A stretch of 64,000 nucleotides of DNA, from positions 620,001 through 684,000 of the forward strand of contig CAJNOJ010000013.1 in NCBI GenBank assembly GCA_905250025.1. Reading direction: 5' to 3'. The stretch is from Adineta ricciae (Eukaryota > Rotifera > Eurotatoria > Adinetida > Adinetidae). Under the pieces are notes generated by a model. The model was given only the letters and a program-made list of their open reading frames with translations, was not told the DNA's origin and made no database searches. Positions within the stretch are counted from its first letter, which is position 1. Each line of letters starts with the position of its first letter. Shown piece by piece: positions 10,650-22,017 of this stretch. Position numbers and translations under genes: made by a program.

Positions 10650-13349
10650 ATGGAGGCATATCAACATCAATATGATTTTCCAGTTGAAGAGGCTGTTAGT
10701 AAATGGCACGCATTAACAAAAGACGATGGTCTTCTTCTTGAACAAGAATTTAAAGTATATTGTTTATCGTATTTGTGATGCGAACTAGGCATTTCTTCGT
10801 GTAAGGCTCTTCGTCGGATGGATACCAATCGAATAACGATTGCCACGAATCCAATCAATAAATCTAAGAATCGTTATGCATCCGTTTATCCATGTACGAC
10901 TTGCATGAACGAAAAAAGAAACGATTTGATGGCTTCTATTTTAGATGACGAAGGTTTTTGTCGTGTACGGTTAAAAACCGATTCGGAAGAGGCGTCAGAT
11001 CAATCGTCGGATTACATAAATGCATCAATCGTTCGTTGTATTCGTCCGGTATGAACTAGATTGCAAGTTTCGAGTTGAAATTTCGAGTTTAGGAACATAT
11101 TTCTAAAACGACTACCTCACGAATATTTTTCGCAGCTCAAGGTCAGAATGATCACTCAAACACGTCTGCATATCAATACTTAATTTTAGGACCAACCGAA
11201 CATACACTTGATGATTTCATTCGAATGATTTTCGAACACGAAATTTCCGTCATTGTCATGTTTTCATATACATACGATCCCATAACATGTACTTATGCAG
11301 TTAGTTCACTTGATTTTCTTTCCGAAATGTTTGTATTTGATCGCAAATTTAGGAAGAACATGCAGCTTACTTTTCGGACAAAGTCAATTCTGTTATCGAA
11401 ACCGAACACTTTCGAATTCGAACAACACTAATCATCCCTGCTTATCGTTATATCGGCCGACGATTACGGATTAAATCCAAAGTAGCATCCGCTGCAACTC
11501 AAAAGCTTTACATGTCACCGAGTTTTCTTTCTAGCTAACGAAGAAAGTTCACGAATGTGAACAATTTCACTATCCGCATTTTATTGATAAAGGTACTCCA
11601 CCAGATTGCCATTCCATGATTGGTCTAGTAATGAGATTACGTGAACAAAATAACCGGCAACAATCGATGCTCGTTCATTGCAGGTTGACTCTCATTGTAA
11701 CTTACGCGTTTCAATCATGATCAAAGAATACTATTTTTTAGCGCAGGAATCGGCCGAACAGGTGTTTTTATAGCATTGTATTACTTGATAAGTGATTTTG
11801 AAAAGCATCAAATGCTAAATGTAAAACAATTAGTTGACACAATACGTTTTTATCGACCACATCTCGTTCAAACAGTCGTATGTGTTTCATCATTCGAACT
11901 TTTCATCTATGTGGTATTCTCTCTTTTAGGCACAATATGAATATATCTATCGATGTTTAGCGGAAGTTGCTATACATCCATGCGATGGTCGACCCGTAGA
12001 TGAATTTATTGAACATGTTAAAAAGTCATTTTCACAAGGACAGTTAAGAAACGATGATATTCATTCTGATTATACGGTAAACTTGCCGATCATAGATGAT
12101 ATGCTTTCCATAATGTTGCTCTCTGTAATAGAACAGAAACAATTCCATTCATCCAGCTGCATATTTTACAATAACCACTGCTCGACAATATCCGAGTTAC
12201 AATCAAGATGAACGTTTTCTTCCTTGTAGGATTTCATATTGTTGATTAATGCCGAAGGAACATTCACTTGTTTAGATGATCAAAACCGTGTGATACTACA
12301 TTCACCTAGTGAATCAATGTATCTTAATGCATCTACCCTGCCAGTAAGATTCAGAATGTTGAGTTGATATAGCGAAGAACATTTTATTAACATTTCAGAA
12401 TGTGATCACAACAAGAGGGACGATTTTAACCCAGGAGCCAACGGAATCAACCCTACAGCCATTTTTTGCTATGTTACTACAAGAACATAAAAAGATGGTA
12501 GTCGTTGCTGAACAAGTATGCTTATATTCTATTTCTCTACAAGCATTTGTTACAATTGATTCTAGATGCAACCATCGAACTACACTGCATCAGCATTCGT
12601 TGGTTCAGAGGAAATTCAAGTAAATATCTCACAAACAAAGCCATCGAAGCATGAACTTAGTAATTATCATCGTTTATATAGAATCCAAGTTAACCAAGTA
12701 GATTGATCTGTAAAAACTTCATAGAATAGAAAGATACCGTTCTTCTTCTTCTCTAAAGGGTCTCGTACGACAATCAGAGATATTAATTTTTGAATTCACT
12801 GGTGGATGGACAGACGATGGAAAATGTACACCGAAGAATCTGGAACAATTTGTTCGATTTGTCGATCGATCAATTTGCTATCAAAAGAAAATCAATCCAA
12901 ATCGACTGGGTCTTGTTGTTCATGATCGGTAAGCGAAGTGACGCCAAACGATGACATTTCAATGTTACAGTCGTTCGCACTTTTTTCTACACACTCTAAG
13001 TTGAAGTGAAACTTAGATTTTATTTGAACAGAATGATTTAGTGCAGAAAATTTTTCTTCTAGTGTCGGTGGTACTAAAGCAGCATTCTATTGCATCGTAC
13101 AGAATATTCTCGATCGTTTGCTAATTGATGGTCGTGTAGCTATCGAAAATTTCGTTACACACATTTGTCAACAACGAATGAATGCATTGGTCTCACTTGT
13201 GAGTATACACATTGACTTACACAGACCTGGGAAAGTATTAATATTTCTTTTAGGAACAATACATTGCCCTGCACGAAATTGTCTGTATTTGGAACACTTT
13301 GAAAAAGCGAGGTGCTCTCACATGTATTCCGAATAGCGAACAAGTTTAA
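10650..13349 (+). CDS. Tandem-domain protein tyrosine phosphatase, receptor type V-like, without ectodomain
   Basis: Fourteen exons: 10650-10754, 10806-11048, 11093-11141, 11190-11299, 11353-11481, 11535-11683, 11742-11877, 11930-12076, 12230-12343, 12399-12515, 12566-12697, 12759-12928, 13063-13198 and 13254-13349. They sum to 610 residues. Domain 1 has KNRY, DYINAS, AAQGP, a WPD-loop equivalent QFHYPHFIDKGTP (the Asp kept, Trp-Pro replaced by Phe-Ile), the P-loop HCSAGIGRTG split by an intron, and VQTVAQYEYIY. It should be catalytic on phosphotyrosine. Domain 2 has YLNAS and a WTDDG loop, but its P-loop reads VVHDRVGGTKAAFYC, with Asp in place of the nucleophilic Cys. That is the replacement I recall from PTPRG/PTPRZ second domains, so a pseudophosphatase domain. 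The protein starts 35 codons before domain-1 exon 2, with no signal peptide or membrane helix. The 153-bp intron 12077-12229 contains a stretch starting NRNNSIHP in frame, possibly an alternative exon. Confidence 0.85.
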
Positions 13350-13517
13350 GTTCATTCAGAATTATTTTCTATTCTAATAAAAGAAAACGAATGATGACCA
13401 GTGGCGTCTTCTTTCGAATATGGACTCATCTTATTGGTCAATTAGCGCTTTTTGAGGGAACAAAGAAGCACAGAACGAATCTTTCCGTAGTAGACAGAGC
13501 ATTGACTGGATTGAAAC

Positions 13518-14406
13518 ATGTCTGAGTTGAAACGTCTGTTTGCATCGGTAGAAAACGCTGAACTAGCTTATCGTGTTCAGATCGATGAGGAACACTCTTC
13601 GATCGTCAATCAATTACATGCACTCAGTGCACATAGTCATATGGTTAAACATAAATATTTGACAACCATGAAGGATACATTTGCTGGTCAGTTGCTTATT
13701 GCGGAAATACAGCTTTGATTGTAGAGAAATTTTCTTTTCTGTTTTTCAGCAAATCTCGCCCGATATCGCGACGAAGATCTTCGTGTGCGCAGTGCAAATC
13801 TAATCAGTTAGTAGATCGACCAATTCCCGAAATGAATCTTCTTTATTTCTTTTCGCAGAAGAGAAAACCATTCAAGTTAAATGGCCGTTAATCAACAATG
13901 TGAATGAAAAACAAAATGAGAATTTTGCAGCGTTAGAACAACTCAAAACTACCGACAACGAAAGTCATATTCCACCACCGTTGGTTATCAATAATAATCA
14001 AGTGCATCTCATCGATAACTTTGACTTAATTAAGCAACGGTATTCATCACTAGCTGATTTCAATCTATCACGGGGTATAATCACATTGTTTTTCGTTGTT
14101 TGACTCGTCTATTTCCAATGATTAGATGGTAAACAATTACAAATCACGTTCAAACCACACGGTATATTTGTTGTATTCGAAACCACCATCAATGGTCGAA
14201 ATGGCGAAGGTTGGAAGAGTAAGTTGTTGTTTCGTAAGGGTTGGTAAACTTATTGATAAGTCGTTCGTGTAGTTATAGACTCAATGCCAAGTCTTCCATC
14301 ATTTAATCAACTGAATACGATGATTCGACAGGGCAACCAACTAACAGCTGAACATTTATGTCTCATACGAGCTTGTTTACTTAAACAACAAGAAATAATA
14401 CAATGA
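13518..14406 (+). CDS. Unrecognised protein, helical N-terminus, about 240 aa
   Basis: Five exons inferred: from 13518 to about 13690, then about 13751, 13859, 14126 and 14274, ending with TGA at 14404-14406. Phases agree at each junction. The first about 90 residues are charged and likely helical (MSELKRLFASVENAELAYRV and on). A linker contains a Pro-rich patch (HIPPPLVI). The last about 90 residues look like an alpha/beta fold (QLQITFKPHGIFVVFETT), ending in a helix rich in Leu and Gln. A domain of this size and order would be compatible with an RWD-like fold, but that is a guess and I name no family. An in-frame stop just upstream of 13518 supports the start. An AATAAA at about 13376 probably belongs to the preceding phosphatase gene. 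Confidence 0.6.
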
Positions 14407-15238
14407 TTATCTGAAATTCTCCTCTTTTCACATGTACAATGAACCAAAAACGAATAAATACGATATTTTAATCGAATTTTGTGTAAATAAAATCTAGGTC
14501 ACGATATAGATACTATTCATATCTTCTGTTCATGTGAAAAATAAGTGCGAAATACGTTATTTTTGTCACGCTTCCATTTAAGATAAACAGGCTACTAACC
14601 ATATAATTAGTTTTTTTTTCTACTTTTTGCTCGTAGGAAAAGATCGTCAGAATACTTTTTCTAAATCCAGGTGGTTTCTCTGGAGAGTTGTATTTTCATT
14701 ACGGTATGTATACTAAAGTGACATCTAGCACACAGTATTACAATTAATAAAGAAAACATGAACGTCATCGGTATTAATTTTAATTTTTGTTTTCTTTTTT
14801 TTTCATACGAATGCGAGTTAGACGTCTTTAGTTGATTTAACAGAGAATTCTTTTGAATTCTTCTTGTTAAACAACAGAACAGCAACATTGCGACGATGTT
14901 TTAATCCGATCAGTTGGATATTATAGACATCGTCATGAGTTATGTCAAGTAAAACAGCGAGTCGTTGTTAAAAGTGCACGAGAAAACAATTTCTCAAACC
15001 AATAAGAAAACAGCGTAATGAGCATACTCGGATGAATTCAGCAAAAGAAAAATATAAAAAGAGGAGGAAAAAGAGGAACGCTCTATGTCGGGCTGATGTA
15101 TTGCTGGAAAAGAATGGAAGAAAAACTGAAAAAAAGCACGTACAGAACAAAAAAAAAGCTGGAAGCAGAAAGAGGAAGGAGGACGAAAGAATCGACAGAA
15201 AGTAGCAGAAGCACACAAAAGATTACCACGCAGCACAC
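14407..15238. other. Intergenic, AT- and purine-rich
   Basis: About 830 bp without a supported gene. The last 200 bases before 15239 are strongly purine-rich on the plus strand (15040-15220). This creates long open but low-complexity frames on the minus strand that I reject as coding. The segment probably holds the TMEM106 5' UTR and promoter. Confidence 0.5.
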
Positions 15239-15994
15239 ATGACGGAACCAGTAGCATCAATGTCAAATGACGAGGACGAACCTCTTCTGAATACTGTTGT
15301 AGCAGAGAATTCAACAGCTCCTACCGGTAACCGTCGATGTCCAACATGTCAAGGTACAGGCTCAGTTTCAGCATCGTCGGGTCTTGTTGCTCTAATTCCT
15401 GTTGATGATGTTCGTTTGAAACGACGACATACATTTCTATGGATTATATTAACAATTTTCTTTTGCACTCTCGCTGCTTTGGCTGTTGTTACAACTATCC
15501 TTCCACGTTCTGTACATTTATCTTTGACAAATCCGATTGTTATCGACGCAACTGATGACTCATTTCGGAATTCAACATACTATCGTTTGAAATTCATTCA
15601 TCAAGCAACTATTCGCTCAGATAATTGGGTACCAATACGTCTAATCAATTTAACAGCATCTGTTGAACATCAACTTGTACCAGTCGGTCCAACTGCACAA
15701 AAGATCTACAACCATCAGATGTATTTACGTCCATTGGGAACTATACAATCAAATCTGACGGTTCAATTAGACTTCTCTCCTTCAACAATGGCTTATCGTG
15801 CTTGCAAAGGAATATTTCGACAAATGCTTCTATTCAAAATTCAAACTACTCTGACATATGCAGATTTTCTTCTCGGTCGAATTCAAACGACTAATGACGT
15901 GTCTTATCAATACGTTCTATGTAATAGAGGAGAATGGAAACCACATGAAGATATTGCCGAGATGACAACGAGAGTAACTGCAGCCACAATCTGA
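15239..15994 (+). CDS. TMEM106 family lysosomal membrane protein
   Basis: Intronless frame of 251 residues. The N-terminal cytosolic part contains RRCPTCQGTGSV and then LVALIPVDDVRLKRRHT, both hallmarks of TMEM106 proteins (CPTCQGTG, LVALIP..D.RL.PR). One membrane helix follows (FLWIILTIFFCTLAALAVVT), then ILPRSVHLS, matching the conserved FPRS. The lumenal domain carries sequons NST, NLT and NLT, and ends with YQYVLC, equivalent to YQYVDC. In vertebrates TMEM106 proteins are type II late endosome/lysosome glycoproteins that influence lysosome size, acidification and transport. Length (251) compares with 262-274 in vertebrates. Which of the A/B/C paralogues it corresponds to cannot be said; invertebrates usually have few copies. 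Confidence 0.93.
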   Translation: MTEPVASMSNDEDEPLLNTVVAENSTAPTGNRRCPTCQGTGSVSASSGLVALIPVDDVRLKRRHTFLWIILTIFFCTLAALAVVTTILPRSVHLSLTNPIVIDATDDSFRNSTYYRLKFIHQATIRSDNWVPIRLINLTASVEHQLVPVGPTAQKIYNHQMYLRPLGTIQSNLTVQLDFSPSTMAYRACKGIFRQMLLFKIQTTLTYADFLLGRIQTTNDVSYQYVLCNRGEWKPHEDIAEMTTRVTAATI

Positions 15995-16244
15995 TCGTCG
16001 ATGTTTTCTCTCTGATCGAAAAGTAAAGATTTGTTTTTTTTTACAATAATTGTTTTTCGTTTGTATGCATTATTTATTTTCATTCAATAAAATTCAATTA
16101 AATACGATATATTTTGAAAAGATTCTATTACCTATGAATAGAAGAGGCACGAACAACGAGTGTCAGATTTCAATCATTAAATGAAAGAATTGTTATGTGA
16201 TAGCGAGCGCCATATAGAAAAACGCGCTTGGAGAGTCTGCAACA

Positions 16245-17195
16245 ATGGGTTGTTCATCCTGGTTTCAACGAAAATTCAAACCAACTGCAACACATGACTA
16301 CCCAACAGAAGAACAAGGCTCGGCGGTGAATAACTTCGATTCTGTACCATTCAGTAGTGTGTATTCCGTTGATGAACTGGTTCCTGAACGATATCTCGTT
16401 CTACTTACTGATCAGATGACTGAAATGCTTTTTCGTTTAATGACTTGCAATGAAATATCAGAAAATGGATCTGATTATCGAACAGTACACGAAAAAGATA
16501 TTGATAGCAGTACCGTTTCAACGCCGCATGTTCAATCACCACTTGCATTGCAATCAGTGCATAAATCATGTGTGAAATGTAACATGAAGATGTTAACCAT
16601 TGACGAGTTTCACGAATTACACAGTGCTTTTCGGCGAGTTGATCATGATCGAGATAATTTCCTTACACGAGATGAAATACGAACGACGCTTAGTTATTTA
16701 TTTGAATTAACTGAATACGACATTAAAGAAACTATTTCCGTATTTGACATGAATAAGGATGATCGGGTATCTTTCGAAGAATATATCAGTCAGTATCTTC
16801 AATTGTTGGCCGTCTGGATGTATTTGTTGATTTAGACGAAATGAAACATCGACTATTACACGAATTTACACGAGACGAAATCAAACTAGCATTTGAGCAA
16901 GCTGATAGTCAGCGAAATGGATATCTGCGTATCGATGAACTGAAAAATGCAATCGGATATTTAAATTTACATCTACCTAGTCGACGAATAGTCGAAAGTA
17001 AACAATGGTTATACTATATACCATCGCTAACATTAACCTTTAGTTGCGAATGAGTGCATGAAAAATGAATTGGTGAATTCTGTTGATTTTGCCCTATTTG
17101 CAACTATTGTTGAATCCTTACATCGTCGCGAACCTATCACATTACAAAAATTCAAACGTATTCATCATACTGTACATCCAATAACAACGACCTAG
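16245..17195 (+). CDS. EF-hand calcium-binding protein
   Basis: Three exons, 16245-16788, 16836-16997 and 17044-17195 (introns 47 and 46 bp), 285 residues. The N-terminal 115 residues are unique. They begin MGCSSWFQRKF, so Gly2/Cys3 could be lipidated, though Ser at position 6 of the classic myristoylation signal is missing. Then come three canonical EF loops: DHDRDNFLTRDE, DMNKDDRVSFEE and DSQRNGYLRIDE. A fourth, degenerate hand lies around NSVDFALFATIV. The two-pair arrangement is calmodulin/troponin-C-like, with a long N-terminal extension carrying a KSCVKCNMKM cysteine patch. Role inferred as a calcium sensor; partner unknown. The first intron interrupts EF2 near its end, so reading through gives a premature stop. 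Confidence 0.82.
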
Positions 17196-17441
17196 TACTC
17201 CCAGTCAATAAAAATTAGAATCATTGAAAAAAAATTCCATGATTTTCATCTGTTCTTCATAACACATGACTTTCATATGTCTTCGAGTTATCAATAAGAC
17301 ATGACATTTTGAAATTGTTCGATATGGCATCGACTAGTGTATCAATCATTGTATTTCTTTTGTAAATAATATCATGTGTATGTGTCAATATGTATCGAGA
17401 AAGAAAAGATACGAGAAGTGTGCAATGAAGCAAAACGGAAG

Positions 17442-18579
17442 ATGTACATGGATGCATTTACCGAGAGAATACTGACGAGTCGCAATATGTTCGAAGGATA
17501 CTACGGTCGGCGTCGTTTAAAAAATTTATGTTTACTACTACTGAGTCTTCTCATTCTGTTAATACTCTACTATCGACGACAAGGTTAGAATTATTTGACA
17601 AATAACAAATGTTTTTTTTTTCTACATACTTTGTTTAGATAGTAAACGCGAAACAGCTCCAGCGATACCAATACATGTCGAAACTAAACCCGCAGCTTTG
17701 CCACTGGTATCATTGAAGAGGCCAGGCGTATTATCAACAATCGAATTTTCAAATTCACCTTATTTGGATTTGAACTCATTTTCATCGGATATCATTCCTG
17801 TTCTGGTTTTATCTCGAGCGTGTAATATTGAAGTCCGTGATGCTATACGTCGTACATGGGGATTTTATCGATCATATCGCAACAATACTTTACGACTGAA
17901 AATCTTTTTTCTCGTTGGTACAGATGATCTCTTAACCGAACGCATACGTATGGAACAAAATATTTTCGATGATGTTATTCAAGTATCAATTCCAGATATG
18001 TATTCATTCATAGCTTATAAAGAACTATCTGCCATGCTATGGGTACGAAGTTATTTACCATCACATTCATTCTATCTCAAAACCGAAGATGACGTTATTA
18101 TCAATATGAAAATACTTGTCAACAATTTCCTCCCAATTATCGAATCTGTTTATAATCAGAATATAATCATTGGTTGGTTTGGTACTGAACATCGTGTACC
18201 ACGTGGCAATTATCAAAAATTTGTCAACGCCATGATCCCACCTTCCAGTGGCAATATAAATTATGCAATGAGTTTATTGTATGCTATGACAGCTACTGCT
18301 GCTGATCGGATTATGGAAAACTTACAAGATATCGACTTGATTGAATATCCAGGTGATCCATTTGTAACTGGAATACTTCGCGATGCAGCAAAGGTTCAGA
18401 TTAGTAATTTAGCGACGATGGCGGATAAATTTCAATATACAGTAGCCAGCGAAACATGTGAGACTGCATTTTCAAGAAATTTGAATTTATTGATATGTAC
18501 ATCATCGTTACATACTGGTTCTCCCAAATCGATGCCCGAATATTTCGATGCTTGGAATGTATTGATCGGAGAAACTTAA
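17442..18579 (+). CDS. GT31 family beta-1,3-glycosyltransferase
   Basis: Two exons, 17442-17583 and 17639-18579, 360 residues from the Met at 17442; an in-frame Met at 17376 is an alternative. Type II Golgi topology: a short cytosolic tail ending YYGRRRLK, a membrane helix (LCLLLLSLLILLILYY), a stem, and a catalytic domain. GT31 motifs are visible: VRDAIRRTWG (the RxxIRxTW motif), FFLVGTDD, LKTEDDVIIN (the DxD-type metal/UDP-sugar site) and YPGDPFVTGIL, equivalent to the (E)D(V/P)(Y/F)xG motif. Members transfer Gal, GlcNAc or GalNAc from UDP-sugars in beta-1,3 linkage to glycoproteins or glycolipids. The acceptor cannot be told here. It starts about 250 bp after the EF-hand gene, in the same direction. 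Confidence 0.88.
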
Positions 18580-18846
18580 CTTTTTCTTTCGAGAATTCCT
18601 ATAAATCTTAGCGAACGGTCAAAGATCATGTTAAATATACACTGTTATGCCTTTCCTATCTACTCATCAAATAAAATATGCGATCGTTTTCATTGTTTCA
18701 CGACAGATGTCATCCGTATCTAAGAGAATCAGATTGTCCTATTCGAGTGCTTTTAAATGATCCAACAGACAGATGCACTTTGTTCGTTCGTTCGTTAAAT
18801 TAGTCTTCTACTATCTCGTTTCGATTCCTTTTCTCTCACTCAAGGC

Positions 18847-21674
18847 ATGACATCAGCAGCTGCTGCAACTATTCGCCGTATCCCACCGCCACGTGTTTAT
18901 GGTATACTTAATCATTAACTTCGAAGAAAAAAATTAGTTATATCACGTTTAATATATATTTTTAGCATCGATCAATCGTCGCCGATCGACTACTGGTGCA
19001 GGACAAACAGTAGTGTACGATAGTGATCATGATCATCATAAGTGAATATAAAAATTGCGGTTCGGTATCGAAATTTAAGATTGAGTGAATTTAGATGTTT
19101 AATTGAAGAGAATGAACTACGCGAATCGAATCGACGGCAACTCATTCGAATTGAACTACTCGAACGAGACTATCGACAACTAGATGATGATATTGCTCAA
19201 ATTCAAATAGAACGTGATCTTCTCATAAAACAGAAACAATTGTAAATGAAAACATTTGTACAAATGAATTCTCTTGATTGGAAATCGTCATATGATTTCA
19301 GATTAGAAGAAGAACTTGAACGTTCATCGCATCATGCCTCAGCTAATGTAGATCTTCATGTATACACTCAACGACTAGAAAATGAATGTCGAGATCTACG
19401 TTGTCAATTAATTCTACGCGATAAGGAAAAACTCGAGTTGAATGATCTCATTTCAGATTTAGAAATACAAGTGAATAATCCACTTTGTTATTCGAGAGAA
19501 ATTCAATTTATGTCTCTTTTTAAGATAAAAGGAGCACATGATCGACAAGAAGAATGGCGAGAGACGTGTGCGCAACTGGAATCTTTGGTAGAAGCAGAAA
19601 AGGTCAGTGGTTAAACATCAATGACCCTCTTTGACATTGATAGCTTTCGTAGGAAAATCGGCAATGTTTGGAAGTTCAATTGCAAAACACAAATCTTCGT
19701 CAAAAAGAGGTAGATGTTGCGAAAGATTCTCATTTACTTATGTGTATTTACTTTTTAGAATGAAAATCAAATCCTTCGTTTACAAAACGATTTAGAAGAG
19801 ATTCTGTCAGCAAAACAAGAAATAGTGAAATCAAATTATGTTCTCGTTCAAAATGCTGAAGCACTTCGCGAGGAACTTCGATTGTAAAAACTCTTTTTAA
19901 ATATTCTCGTTGAATTCATTACAGTTCTTAGAGCACGAACGCACGCTGCTGAAGTTCAAATGATTTGTCCTTCATCAAGCACATCGTTTGACGAATTCGA
20001 TGAATCATTGCCATGTCTTATCTACGATATGAACGATGATGATGATACACCTGATTGTGAAAATAATCACTTAGAAAATTGTCAATCCTCTCTTTTCAGT
20101 GAAATTAACTCATTAGTAAATGTTCGCTCGTGCTTAGGGATGGTTTATGTTATGTTTGACTTTTGTTAGGAAACGATGTCCTATGACACAATAACGAAAT
20201 GTCTTGATGGTACTGCAAATGATATTGAATTGGACTTACTTCTAGCAAAAACAACAACACTTTCATCGTCACTTTCATTACTGAATGAACTAGTTAGGAA
20301 TCGAATAGTTTGAAAGATTTGATCATGTGGAACTGTACATTTAGATCAATGAAGTGAAATCTCTGCGTAAATATTTCATAAGCCAACAAAATGAGGATGG
20401 CTACTTTGAACAAGAACGTTTGACAACCATGAAGAGTTTGTTAAAACGCGTTTTGGATAATGTACAAGTTTTTGATACGAGGTGAGAATTCAATTATTGA
20501 CCTATAATCATAAATATCGTTTTGTAGATTTCGTAAAATGCAACTGCTATTGATCGCTGGTCGAGGTATGTAAATCATTCGATAGAAACGAAAGCAATCT
20601 CTCGTTTGTTGACTGTGAATTGTTTTATAGAACAACAGCAGTGTCGTCAAGCTGAACTTGATGATTTCTTTCATTTGGTTGATAAACATTTGATGCATAA
20701 ACTGGAAGAATCATCGAAACCACCACATCGGCTTGTGTCAATTCTTGAACTGTACCAACATGAACTCGATCGTTTACAGCAAATGATTCGTACAAACGAT
20801 GATACCGTAAAGATTCTATTCATAGACACACTTTGATTTGACTGGTAATGGCATCTGTATTTTCAACCATAGATTCGTTCATGTGAGCGACAACTCGTCG
20901 AACAACAGAGTGCAGCAAGTCGATGGCGAATGGCAAATACATTTTTAGAAAAAAATCAACGAAAACTTCTGGATAAAATCAAGTGTGTTCAAATGAATTT
21001 TATTTCTTCTTGGTAATTCTTGATTTTTTTTACAGAGAATTAAATAGCGAACGTCGACAATTGATTGGTAAATATCTTTTCGCGGAATAAGAGTGAATAT
21101 CATCGTTAAATCTATTCTAGAATCATCAACACAAAAACGAACACGTCGGCGTGTGGTACCAGCAGTTCTTGTAGATCAACAGCAACAAACAGATGTGAGT
21201 AACCACACTCGATGACTCTCATTATTTGTCAATTATTTAGCTACCAGTTGTCGTATCTCGCCCAACTGAACCAATCGTTCATCATCGTCGTAAGTTTTAC
21301 TTTGAAATCGATGTCAATGGAATCTGTTCTATATGCCATGTCTAGTGACACGTACTCGTTCGTTACCATTATTGAAATCTTTGGATCATGGTCGAAAATC
21401 TCGTAATGATTCCGGGGTCGTTCTAACAGATGACATTTTTACTCTTCACTCTTTACCAACACTTTACAACCGACGTCGAATTAAGTCCGGCGCAAACAAT
21501 CACCTCGTTGTGCATACATCTAGTCATGTATGTTTTCAAAAAACAAATCATCTTTACTCTTCCAAGAAACAATTCGTGCGTCGATCGACTCGATACCATT
21601 GGTTTTTTCTTCTATTTATCTTCGTGTCAATAGTTCTCTTCTCATGGATGAAATTCTTGCCTTTTTTTTCATAA
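18847..21674 (+). CDS. Tail-anchored coiled-coil protein
   Basis: At least 14 short exons with in-phase GT-AG junctions. Start ATG at 18847 (MTSAAAATIRRIPPPRVY), stop TAA at 21672. The body is coiled coil rich in Glu, Gln, Arg and Leu (for example RIELLERDYRQLDDDIAQIQ). A central acidic segment has the run DMNDDDDT, then more helices, then a basic Ser-rich region. The protein ends in one hydrophobic segment (HWFFLLFIFVSIVLFSWMKF) only a few residues before the stop. That makes it a C-tail-anchored membrane protein with a large cytosolic coiled coil. The design is that of golgin-like tethers, organelle-motor adaptors or nuclear-envelope KASH proteins, but no PPPX KASH ending is present. I do not recognise the family. 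Exon 2 to 3 uses an inferred 53-bp intron; a 38-bp alternative acceptor exists. Confidence 0.68.
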
Positions 21675-22017
21675 AATAATCAATGTACTATAAAGTAGCT
21701 TTTCTTTTCATCTTTGGTGTGTCTGTGTGCTTCACCTCGTCATATAGTACTTCTTATTCAGTTAATATTAATAAAAAAAAAGAATTCTGTGTCTATGTAA
21801 TTGGAAGGAATTCATTGTAGCCAGATATTTCTTGAGGTTATTTCTAAATCGAAGATGAGATGTTTAATTGAGCGTATGTTATTATGAGAAGGTCATAATC
21901 GTGATTGAACATCTATATAGATATGTACATACACTCAGATAGTCGAATAAAGAGAAAGAGAGAGAGAGAGAAATACGAACACACGCACACACAACAGAGA
22001 AGAAGAAATGACAATTA
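21675..22017. other. Convergent 3' ends with microsatellites
   Basis: About 340 bp between the convergent coiled-coil and protocadherin stop codons. It contains AATAAAA at about 21770 and a GA run at about 21951-21972, followed by CA-rich sequence to about 21993. No gene seen. Confidence 0.6.

Noticed and set aside
11535..11683. Loss of the catalytic acid (YPH in place of WPD) in phosphatase domain 1
   Set aside because: Re-aligning QFH and the following G-x-P shows the true position reads FID, so the Asp is present.
14968..15314. Minus-strand Phe/Leu/Ser-rich frames resembling membrane proteins
   Set aside because: They are products of a purine-rich tract on the plus strand just before TMEM106 and overlap its start.
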